Source: Candidatus Cloacimonadota bacterium (GTDB lineage: Bacteria > Muiribacteriota > UBA6191). Taken from it: a stretch of DNA of 39,319 nt. The notes beneath the pieces were generated by a model. That model was not told the DNA's origin and made no database searches. It saw only the letters and a program-made list of their open reading frames with translations. The DNA lies in NCBI GenBank assembly GCA_002402105.1, contig NVVD01000011.1, positions 18,131 to 57,449 on the forward strand. The letters run 5' to 3'. The position numbers and the translations under genes were made by a program. This document shows, one piece after another, positions 7,250 to 14,031 of the stretch (its first letter is position 1; each line of letters starts with the position of its first letter).

Positions 7250-8554
7250 ATGAAATCATTTGTAATTCGTGCCGAGCAAAAAAATGAGTGGGAAGGTCGT
7301 TCTTCTATTACTCCAACTCATGCTAAAAACTTAAAAAAAGATTTTGGTATTGATGTACATTTTGAAAGTTCTACAAAACGGTGTTTTAAAGATTCTGAAT
7401 ATATTGAAGCTGGAGCTACTCTAGTTGATGATATTGAAGATCATGAAATTGTTGTTGGCGTAAAAGAGATTCCTGTAGAAAAGTTTTCTGAAAAGAGCAA
7501 AACTTATTTCTTTTTCTCTCATACTATTAAAGGTCAAAAAGAAAATATGCCGATGCTTGAAAAAGTCATAGCCTCTAAGTCAACAATGATTGATTATGAA
7601 AAAATTACTGATGACGAGCATTTACGTTTAGTTGCTTTTGGATATCATGCAGGAGTAGTTGGTTGTGTTGATTCTCTATGGATTTTAGGACAAAAGTTAA
7701 AATCTCAGGGTATTTCAAATAAACTTGAAGATTTTAAACAAGCCCTTGGCTATGAAAATATAGAAACTTGCCGAGCTCATTTAAGAGAAATCGGTTGGGA
7801 AATAGCAAAATCTGGTTTTTCTGATAATAAACAACCAGTTGTTATTGGACTACTTGGTGAAGGCAAAGTTTCTAACGGAATGAAATATATTTTAGAATGT
7901 TTACCAATACGAACTTATACTCCTCTTGAGTTTTTAGCTAATGATGAGCAATTAGATGATCATGAAATCCATTTAGTTATTTTTGGACCAAGGCATATGG
8001 TAAAAAAGAAAGGTGGCGGCCCATATATTAGAGAAGAGTATTTTCAAAACCCTGAGTTATACGAATCAAATTTTGAAAAATACTATGATAAATTTAATTT
8101 AATTTTAAATGCAATTTTTTGGACACCCCAAAATCCTATTTTTATATCACAAGATATGTTTAAAGAAGCCTTTAAAAATAACAAATACCCACTTGTCATG
8201 GGCGATGTTACTTGTGATATTAATGGTTCGATGGAATGTACAACAAAACCTAGCGACCCTGGTAACCCTTGTTATACTTATCATCCTATTACAAAAGAAA
8301 CCCCAGATGGATGGAATGCTGATGGTGTTACTGTTTTAGCTGTAGATAATCTGCCCTGTGAATTTTCTTTTGATGCATCAAAAGATTTTGGTGATGCTAT
8401 GTACCCTTTTTGGGAAAGCATAGCAAACTCTGATTATTCAAAACCTTTAGAAGAATGCGGCTTTGCAAAAGAAATACAAAAAGCCACGATAATTTATAAC
8501 GGAAAATTAACAAAAAACTACGAATATTTACAAGAGTTTTTAGAAAACAAATAA
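7250..8554 (+). CDS. Stand-alone lysine-ketoglutarate reductase (LOR)-like protein
   Basis: This resembles the lysine-2-oxoglutarate reductase half of eukaryotic LKR/SDH and the alanine-dehydrogenase/PNT N-terminal fold. Supporting patches are EQKNEWEGRSSITP (9-22), FFSHTIKGQKENMP (about 88-101), a DYEKI stretch followed by VAFGYHAGVVGCVD, a nucleotide-binding-like VVIGLLGEGKVSNG, and GDVTCDINGSMECT late in the protein. LKR condenses lysine with 2-oxoglutarate to saccharopine using NAD(P)H. Only the LKR part is present (434 residues), and no saccharopine dehydrogenase lies nearby. An AAGAG site precedes the ATG. It is third in the thrS-hldD operon. The substrate is uncertain: it may be a saccharopine-type enzyme or another opine-like reductase. 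Confidence 0.65.
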   Translation: MKSFVIRAEQKNEWEGRSSITPTHAKNLKKDFGIDVHFESSTKRCFKDSEYIEAGATLVDDIEDHEIVVGVKEIPVEKFSEKSKTYFFFSHTIKGQKENMPMLEKVIASKSTMIDYEKITDDEHLRLVAFGYHAGVVGCVDSLWILGQKLKSQGISNKLEDFKQALGYENIETCRAHLREIGWEIAKSGFSDNKQPVVIGLLGEGKVSNGMKYILECLPIRTYTPLEFLANDEQLDDHEIHLVIFGPRHMVKKKGGGPYIREEYFQNPELYESNFEKYYDKFNLILNAIFWTPQNPIFISQDMFKEAFKNNKYPLVMGDVTCDINGSMECTTKPSDPGNPCYTYHPITKETPDGWNADGVTVLAVDNLPCEFSFDASKDFGDAMYPFWESIANSDYSKPLEECGFAKEIQKATIIYNGKLTKNYEYLQEFLENK

Positions 8555-8567
8555 ATTTGTAAATATC

Positions 8568-8597
8568 TTACAAAAAGTGTAACAAAAGTATTATACT
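8568..8597 (+). promoter_or_regulatory. Putative sigma-70 promoter with overlapping inverted repeat
   Basis: TTACAA (8568-8573) and TATACT (8592-8597) are separated by 18 bp and sit 65 bp ahead of the phospholipase D-like gene. The -35 is the right arm of the inverted repeat TTTGTAA-N5-TTACAAA (8556-8574), which also begins just after the stop codon of the previous gene. A repressor or activator could bind there. The repeat lacks a T-tract, so it is not a convincing terminator. Confidence 0.45.
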
Positions 8598-8661
8598 CTC
8601 GTAACTTCAAGCAATAGATAAAATATATATTAACTTAATAACTTTTCTAACGGAGAAAATA

Positions 8662-10017
8662 ATGAAAAAACTGTTATTTGCAGGTCTTTTAGGACTAACT
8701 CTTAGTATTACTACTAGTTTTAGTGCCGATCAATCTTATATGATTGAAAAACCAAGTTTTACTTTAAATAAAAGAGCTTATTTTAAAAAGAATATCCAAC
8801 CAACTTTACATACTTTAGATTTTCAATATAAAACTTGTGCTGTAAAAAAATTAGAAGATGAACATGAAGTTTATCCAAACGCTCTTGATATGATGAGAAG
8901 AGCTAAAAAAACAATTCTTTTCAATATGTATCTTTTTGGTGGAAAAATCGGTAATGATGTTATTGAACTTGCTAAACAAAAAATGGATGAAGGCGTATCT
9001 GTTTATTTTGTTTTATCAAAAACAAGGCAATCATTTGAAAAAGCAGAAGCAGCAACTAACAAATCTTTAAAATTATTAGCTGATGCCGAAGAAAGAGGAG
9101 AACCAATTCAAAAGCCTCCTTATATGCAAACTATCAGTAAAGCAAAAGAGCTTGGTATACCTGTAGTTCATGCTGATTATTGGTTTATTGATGCAAACGT
9201 ACCTGTTCGTATCGATCATGATAAGTTAATCATTATTGATGGTACAGAAGCAATGATTGGTGGAATGAACTTTGCAACTACTACTGCTAAAAACAGAGAT
9301 GCTATGGTTCATATCGTTGGGCCGATGGTTGAAGAGCTTGAAAAAGCTTTTGTAAACAACTGGTTAATGGGTTACGGAAAGCCTATGGATGACATGATGC
9401 AGTATGATGAAGCTACTGCTATTTCAGCCATGGACGAATACGCCCAAAAAGAAAACTATTCTATAAACGATGGTAGAGTTACTTTAACTTCTGCATATAC
9501 TAAAAATACTCGAACTGATTTAACAAAAATGTTTGAAGAAGCTCAAGAAAGCATCGTTATTGAGCAATTATTATTAAACGATACAGATATCTTAGAAGTA
9601 TTAGCTAAAGCAGCTTTACGTGGAGTAAAAATAAGACTTTTACTTGATCCTGCTGAGCACTTATATTACCGAGATTGGCACGGTGGACCAAATAATAAAG
9701 CTGTCGCTGTATTTGAAGAACTAAAAAAGAGACATCCTGAGTTAGATATAGCTTGGAGACATTATAAAGTTGGACCAGGTCAAGAATTACACATGAAAAT
9801 GTCTATTGTTGATGGTAAAATTTTAGGCATTGGTAGTACTAACTTTACTAGTGGTGCTTTTAATTCAAACTTTGAAATGTTTGGCTTTTTCAAAGGTCAA
9901 ATTGTTGATGATTTCATCGCAATGTTTGAAGAAGACTGGGAAAACCATTCAAAACCAGCTCCTCACGTAGGATTTGGAAGAAAAGTTATTTCTTGGTTTT
10001 CTGATCGAATCTTCTAA
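8662..10017 (+). CDS. Secreted phospholipase D-like protein (two HKD motifs)
   Basis: This 451-residue PLD-superfamily enzyme has an N-terminal signal peptide: charged MKK, a hydrophobic core, and likely cleavage after SFSA (residue 22). It is therefore exported to the periplasm or beyond. Both HxK(x)4D motifs are intact: H186/K188/D193 in HDKLIIIDG, followed by GGMNF, and H377/K379/D384 in HMKMSIVDG, followed by GSTNF. The layout resembles bacterial cardiolipin-synthase-like and phosphatidyltransferase proteins but without their membrane helices, so the substrate (phospholipid, other phosphodiester or nucleic acid) is unknown. A strong ACGGAGA site precedes the ATG, an own promoter lies upstream and a rho-independent terminator follows, so it is probably a single-gene unit. 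Confidence 0.85.
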   Translation: MKKLLFAGLLGLTLSITTSFSADQSYMIEKPSFTLNKRAYFKKNIQPTLHTLDFQYKTCAVKKLEDEHEVYPNALDMMRRAKKTILFNMYLFGGKIGNDVIELAKQKMDEGVSVYFVLSKTRQSFEKAEAATNKSLKLLADAEERGEPIQKPPYMQTISKAKELGIPVVHADYWFIDANVPVRIDHDKLIIIDGTEAMIGGMNFATTTAKNRDAMVHIVGPMVEELEKAFVNNWLMGYGKPMDDMMQYDEATAISAMDEYAQKENYSINDGRVTLTSAYTKNTRTDLTKMFEEAQESIVIEQLLLNDTDILEVLAKAALRGVKIRLLLDPAEHLYYRDWHGGPNNKAVAVFEELKKRHPELDIAWRHYKVGPGQELHMKMSIVDGKILGIGSTNFTSGAFNSNFEMFGFFKGQIVDDFIAMFEEDWENHSKPAPHVGFGRKVISWFSDRIF

Positions 10018-10036
10018 TTAAAATTTAGATAAATTT

Positions 10037-10075
10037 AAAATCCTGTATATATTTTTATGTATACAGGATTTTTTT
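10037..10075 (+). terminator. Rho-independent terminator after the PLD-like gene
   Basis: A perfect 13-bp stem pairs AAAATCCTGTATA (10037-10049) with TATACAGGATTTT (10060-10072) around a 10-base loop, followed by a run of seven Ts (10069-10075). It lies 20 bp after the PLD-like stop codon. The loop contains an ATG in frame with the next gene, which should not be used as that gene's start. Confidence 0.85.
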
Positions 10076-10092
10076 ATTACAAACGAGTACAT

Positions 10093-10500
10093 ATGCCTAA
10101 AATAATAATAGATGATATAGATTTAACTTTGTTTCCTTTAGTTGGTGAGTTTGGTATCACCATTGAAAAGATCACCAAAGGTAAAGCTATTTTAAGACTC
10201 CCTATCAAGCAACATACTCTAAGGCCTGGTGGTACGATTAGTGGGCCTGCTATGATGGCTATATCTGATTTTGCAATCTTTATTGCTATTCAATCACTTA
10301 CTGGTAAAAAAATGGATTTAGTTACAACCAACCTAAATTGTAATTTTTTACGTAAACCAAAAGCTGTTGATTTACTAGCCCATGCAGAAATCATGAAAAT
10401 TGGCTCACGTTTAGCTTATGGTACAGTTTGTTTATATTCTGAGGGTGACTCTGAGCCAGTAGCTCATGTTACTTGTACCTTTTCTATTCCGCCTAAATAA
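10093..10500 (+). CDS. Hotdog-fold thioesterase (PaaI/DUF4442-like)
   Basis: This small hotdog-fold protein of 135 residues resembles PaaI-type acyl-CoA thioesterases: PGGTISGPAMMAISDFA corresponds to the central hotdog helix with its conserved Gly and Asp, and the strand pattern TTNLNCNFLRKP and VAHVTCTFSIPP follows. Such proteins hydrolyse acyl-CoA thioesters as dimers or tetramers. I chose the ATG at 10093 because the earlier in-frame ATG at 10057 lies in the loop of the upstream terminator hairpin. The stop codon abuts the end of the convergent SIR2-TPR gene, with 1 bp between them and no terminator. The acyl substrate cannot be told from the sequence. Confidence 0.75.
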   Translation: MPKIIIDDIDLTLFPLVGEFGITIEKITKGKAILRLPIKQHTLRPGGTISGPAMMAISDFAIFIAIQSLTGKKMDLVTTNLNCNFLRKPKAVDLLAHAEIMKIGSRLAYGTVCLYSEGDSEPVAHVTCTFSIPPK

Positions 10501-10501
10501 A

Positions 10502-12367
10502 CTACTTTTGAGTGATTCTTTTTTCTAAGTCACATAAGCCTTTATAATCAGGGTGGTTTAATGATTTTGCTATTTTTAATAAACTTTTTAAAGGCCAATC
10601 TATAGCTCTTATATTTTCAGATAATAAGTCTTCTATTTGTTGTTTTGCACCTTTATAATCATCAAAAAATACAGCATAACGGTAAAACCACAGTTCTAAA
10701 ATTAAATCATTTTTAGTCTCTTTTTGCAGTTCAAAAGCTTTATTTATCAGATTTTTCGCTTCTTCAAATTCTTTTTGTTCAATTTTAAGCTTTGCATAAT
10801 TTCCTAAAGCAATACTATAAGTACCATCCGCTTCAATAGCTTTTAAATAATACTTCTCACTCTCTGGAAATCTTTCTAACTTCCTCAATAAACTTGCATA
10901 ATTTCCTAAAGCAATACTATTACTACCATCCGCTTCAATAGCTTTTAAATAATACTTCTCACTCTCTGGAAATCTTTCTAACTTATTCAATAAATTTGCA
11001 TAATTTACTAAAGCAATACTATTACTACCATCCGCTTCAATAGCTTTTAAATAATACTTCTCACTCTCTGGAAATCTTTCTAACTTATTCAATAAAAACG
11101 CATAATTTACTAAAGCCATAATATTGCTACCATCCACTTCAATAGCTTTTAAATAATACTCCTCACTCTCTGGAAATTTTTTCAAATCACCTAATAAATT
11201 TGCATAATTTACTAATAAAAAGCTATTATTCGGAAAGATTTTTAGACCATTCAAAAATATATTTTCTTTTATTTTTATATCTTTTTCTTTAAATGCTGTA
11301 AAAATAAAAGACCATGCATCTTGTTTACTTTGTGATATCATTTTATTTACGGCAGTTTTTCCCTCGTCTGATACATTTATTTCTTTTGTATCTACAGTTT
11401 TTATAGGTGTTTCATTTTCTTTTATTATAGATATATATTGCCCTAAATAAGACTCCGCTCTTTTTTCAGCTATCTCTTTAATTACATCATCTTGTCTTGT
11501 AAAATTAAATTCGGCCCCAAGTTGAATCATAAAATCATCAAAACCTTTAATTTGAATAGCACGTCCATCAAACCCTTCAATGGTTTTTATTATTTTAGAA
11601 CTTAATTCTTTTTCATTTCTATACATCCAAAAAAAGCCTGATGGTTTGATACCATCTTTTACGATATCTTCTAAAAAACCCATTAAACTTCCATCATTTC
11701 CACCATAACCTATAAAAATAGGAGTATAATACTTAAATATATTAGTTAAACCTTGTTTAAAATTTTCATCTAATTTAGAGGTTTCATTTGCAGTATTTTT
11801 AGGGTTTAAAAATAAATCTCGATGGATTTTAATAATATTTGGTCTCGTTCCAAAAGGCTCAATATAATTAGCTAAAGACTCATGACTAATTACTATGGGC
11901 TTTACTTTAGTATATATAAATAAAGCATCTTCAGTAAGGCTATCAAAATTAGTAGTGATTACCATATTGTGCCACTTTTTTGCTAAAACTTGTGCTAAAA
12001 CAGAATATCCACAACTTGGTTCTTTACCTTCCATTAACGTTTCAAGAGTTGAAAAAGCCTTTCTTGGGTCACATTCAAACTTTTTTTCATAAATCTTTGA
12101 ATAGTTTTCTGCAAAGTTATCTTTAGTAATATCAGAATTTTTCATCCAAGATTTATATTCATTTTCTTCGCATTCAGTCGATAAATCTTCCATCCAAATA
12201 TTTACTAGTTCGACTCCAGTTGAAATACCCGATTCTTTTGATGCGCCAGCCCCTAAAACAAAACAAAATCTTCTATTATTACCCGATGGTGATGGGTCTA
12301 TACTACTTAAAAATCTTTTTAAAGACATTTTATTTTTTTCTAAAAGTTTTTTATTATCCGTAGCCAT
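10502..12367 (-). CDS. SIR2-domain protein with C-terminal TPR repeats (candidate defence NADase)
   Basis: The N-terminal half is a SIR2-like NAD-binding domain. Counting from the alternative TTG at 12379, it has FVLGAGASKESGI (about 40-52), ITTNFDSLTED (141-151), a KIHRDLF stretch with the presumed catalytic histidine (186), and FIGYGGND (222-229). The usual glycine after that histidine is arginine. The C-terminal half carries at least four 34-residue TPRs ending in FPESEKYYLKAIEADG. SIR2 domains fused to repeat domains are known in anti-phage systems, where they deplete NAD+ on infection; that role here is inference. I use the ATG at 12367; the upstream TTG at 12379 is also open and neither has a clear ribosome-binding site. 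It is surrounded by accessory genes. Confidence 0.8.
   Translation of the reverse strand: MATDNKKLLEKNKMSLKRFLSSIDPSPSGNNRRFCFVLGAGASKESGISTGVELVNIWMEDLSTECEENEYKSWMKNSDITKDNFAENYSKIYEKKFECDPRKAFSTLETLMEGKEPSCGYSVLAQVLAKKWHNMVITTNFDSLTEDALFIYTKVKPIVISHESLANYIEPFGTRPNIIKIHRDLFLNPKNTANETSKLDENFKQGLTNIFKYYTPIFIGYGGNDGSLMGFLEDIVKDGIKPSGFFWMYRNEKELSSKIIKTIEGFDGRAIQIKGFDDFMIQLGAEFNFTRQDDVIKEIAEKRAESYLGQYISIIKENETPIKTVDTKEINVSDEGKTAVNKMISQSKQDAWSFIFTAFKEKDIKIKENIFLNGLKIFPNNSFLLVNYANLLGDLKKFPESEEYYLKAIEVDGSNIMALVNYAFLLNKLERFPESEKYYLKAIEADGSNSIALVNYANLLNKLERFPESEKYYLKAIEADGSNSIALGNYASLLRKLERFPESEKYYLKAIEADGTYSIALGNYAKLKIEQKEFEEAKNLINKAFELQKETKNDLILELWFYRYAVFFDDYKGAKQQIEDLLSENIRAIDWPLKSLLKIAKSLNHPDYKGLCDLEKRITQK
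10796..11203 (-). repeat. Four near-identical 102-bp tandem repeats encoding TPRs
   Basis: The stretch beginning CTTCAATAGCTTTTAAATAA recurs at 10831, 10933, 11035 and (one base changed just upstream) 11137, exactly 102 bp apart. Each unit encodes one 34-residue TPR. DNA identity is far higher than TPR function needs, which indicates recent duplication or ongoing homogenisation. The outer copies diverge at their edges. Confidence 0.9.
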
Positions 12368-12488
12368 AGTTATACTCAATTATAAAATTAACAAAAAGTC
12401 GTTCAGCAAAATATAATAAACTAAATTAATCTTTCAAACAAGATACAAAACCATAAAATAAAACTACAATGAAACCATCACTCATTTT

Positions 12489-12755
12489 ATGGTAAAATTG
12501 AAAAAGCCTAATAAGGAAAGTTTTTTGCAAATTGCAAACCCTATTTATGATGTTATTTTTAAATATTTATTAGATGATAATAAAATAGCTAAAAAGTTAA
12601 TTTCTTTAATCATTGGAGAAGAGATTGAGACTTTAGAGTTTAAACCAACAGAAATAAGAAATGATTTGGAAAGTCGATCTATTTGGGTATTACATATTGA
12701 TTTTTCTGCAACTATAAAACTTTCTAATGGAAAATATAAAAAAATTATTATTTAA
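12489..12755 (+). pseudogene. Truncated Rpn/PD-(D/E)XK nuclease family remnant
   Basis: These 88 residues match the N-terminus of the Rpn-type 'recombination-promoting nuclease/putative transposase' family, whose full proteins run to about 250-350 residues. They include NPIYDVIFKYLLDD (N/P-x-x-D-x-x-F-K), a KKLISLIIGEEI helix and VLHIDFSATIKLSNGKYKKIII. The frame stops just where the family continues with its catalytic (I/L)E(I/L)Q strand. The following 20 bp lead into the convergent CPBP gene, and I see no continuation in other frames. It is probably a deletion remnant, with no intact nuclease left. Confidence 0.65.
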
Positions 12756-12773
12756 ATCATAGTACTCTAGATT

Positions 12774-13445
12774 TTACATAAAAAAAGCAATAGTTAAAAA
12801 TGTTATAAAGTTAACTAAGCTATGCACCAACCATGATGGCACAATACTATATTTTTTGTCTCTAAAGTTTACCCAACCCATAAGAAGCCCTAACCCAAAG
12901 CTTGTTATAAACGCAAATAATTGTAAAAAACTAATCCAGTATCCTGTGACTAGCTTAAAAATTAAAAGATGCATCAACCAAAATAATAAAGCCTGTATTA
13001 TATTGCCATAATATTTGCCAAACTTATTAAATAGCTTTTGGCCAATGATACCTCTAAATAAGAGCTCTTCTGAAGCCCCTGCTTGAACAAAACAGTAAAT
13101 TAAACCTAATAATAGTTGATTGGCTCCAAAGCCATTCTTTAAGATTTTAAAATATGGAGAACTATCATTCATAATCATAGAACGCAGTTCAAGACTATAA
13201 GTAATTTGTAGAGCCGTACTCACAATAGCATAAATAATAAGCCCTATTAAAATATATAAAAATGTAAGGTCAAAATGACTTTTTGAAAAACTTAATCCTA
13301 AATCTTCTACAAAAGAAAGTTTTTTTTCTTTATCTTTTAATACAAATCTTACATAAATATTTTTAATTAAATAAGCAATAAAGCCTATTATTAATACAAA
13401 TAAAACTTGCCCAAAGGCTGATGTTAAAGAATCTTTAATATTCAA
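12774..13445 (-). CDS. CPBP-family intramembrane metalloprotease (CAAX protease/Abi-like)
   Basis: This 223-residue hydrophobic protein has about six membrane segments. It shows the three CPBP motifs: SEELLFRG (EExxxR, near residue 123), WLMHLLIF (FxxxH-like) and the C-terminal SWLVHSLVNF (H with a following N). These intramembrane glutamate-type proteases process prenylated proteins in eukaryotes. In bacteria they are linked to peptide maturation, bacteriocin self-immunity or unknown roles. The start is TTG at 13445, with AGGAG five bases upstream. It is separated from the zf-HC2 gene by 140 bp in which I see only AT-rich sequence. The target is unknown. Confidence 0.82.
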   Translation of the reverse strand: MNIKDSLTSAFGQVLFVLIIGFIAYLIKNIYVRFVLKDKEKKLSFVEDLGLSFSKSHFDLTFLYILIGLIIYAIVSTALQITYSLELRSMIMNDSSPYFKILKNGFGANQLLLGLIYCFVQAGASEELLFRGIIGQKLFNKFGKYYGNIIQALLFWLMHLLIFKLVTGYWISFLQLFAFITSFGLGLLMGWVNFRDKKYSIVPSWLVHSLVNFITFLTIAFFM

Positions 13446-13585
13446 GAGAGCTCCTATAGATAAATACTGATATTTATTTTGAATAAATAAAATAACACCA
13501 AAAAACTATTAATTTTTTAGTATTTTAAGATTAAGAATATACCATAAAGATTGTATACTCAGTAAAGCTCTTTGATTTTTAAAAA

Positions 13586-13843
13586 TTAAGATTCAGTCAG
13601 AATCAAAGCTTCTTCAATTTTTTGTCTGATTCGGTCTTTTGCATCAGAAGAAATATCTTCACAAGAATCTTGATTAGCTGACAATATTTTTAAGGCTTTA
13701 TGTAAAAACTTCATTTGTTTTTCATTTGTTTTACAAACTTTACAAATTAGGTTATGCAATCTAACAGATATAGACTCACTTATATTTAATTTTTTATCTA
13801 AAGCTTGAGATACCAGTTTAGTAATTTCTTCACAAGATTTCAT
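13586..13843 (-). CDS. zf-HC2-type mini-protein (anti-sigma-like zinc finger)
   Basis: This 85-residue soluble protein contains the zf-HC2 pattern: an early Cys in KSCEEITKLVSQALD and a later HxxxCxxC (LHNLICKVC). This anti-sigma-like zinc module normally occurs at the N-terminus of membrane anti-sigma factors. Here there is no membrane segment and no sigma factor next to it. Small stand-alone members of this family occur widely in proteobacteria without an assigned role. A strong GGGAGG ribosome-binding site precedes the ATG. It diverges from puuD, with 188 bp between the two starts. Confidence 0.7.
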   Translation of the reverse strand: MKSCEEITKLVSQALDKKLNISESISVRLHNLICKVCKTNEKQMKFLHKALKILSANQDSCEDISSDAKDRIRQKIEEALILTES

Positions 13844-13986
13844 TTGAGTCCTCCCTATTAATACAATAATATTTTATCACGTATTTATAGTCGTTACTAT
13901 ATATCCATTACTTACAAAAATATATAAAAAAATAATCAATCAATTTAATTGCGATATTACCCCCTTATTCTGTATCCTTCTCACCA

Positions 13987-13992
13987 TATAAT
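13987..13992 (+). promoter_or_regulatory. Possible -10 box of the urate-degradation operon
   Basis: A perfect TATAAT lies 39 bp before the puuD ATG. The -35 region (CTTATT at 17 bp) is poor, as would suit an activated promoter. An AGGAG ribosome-binding site follows at about 14021. No clear operator palindrome is visible in the 188-bp divergent gap with the zf-HC2 gene. Confidence 0.35.
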
Positions 13993-14031
13993 CTACAAAC
14001 AAATTTTTATCTATATATCTAGGAGATTACC

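Noticed and set aside
8556..8574. TTTGTAA-N5-TTACAAA as a terminator after the LKR-like gene
   Set aside because: No T-tract and no GC in the stem; it fits better as an operator-like element overlapping a promoter.
10057..10092. In-frame ATG upstream of the thioesterase start
   Set aside because: It lies in the loop of a strong rho-independent terminator; the ATG at 10093 gives a natural hotdog N-terminus.
10831..11150. The 102-bp repeats as a CRISPR-like or intergenic array
   Set aside because: They are contiguous, in frame and encode TPRs with no spacers.
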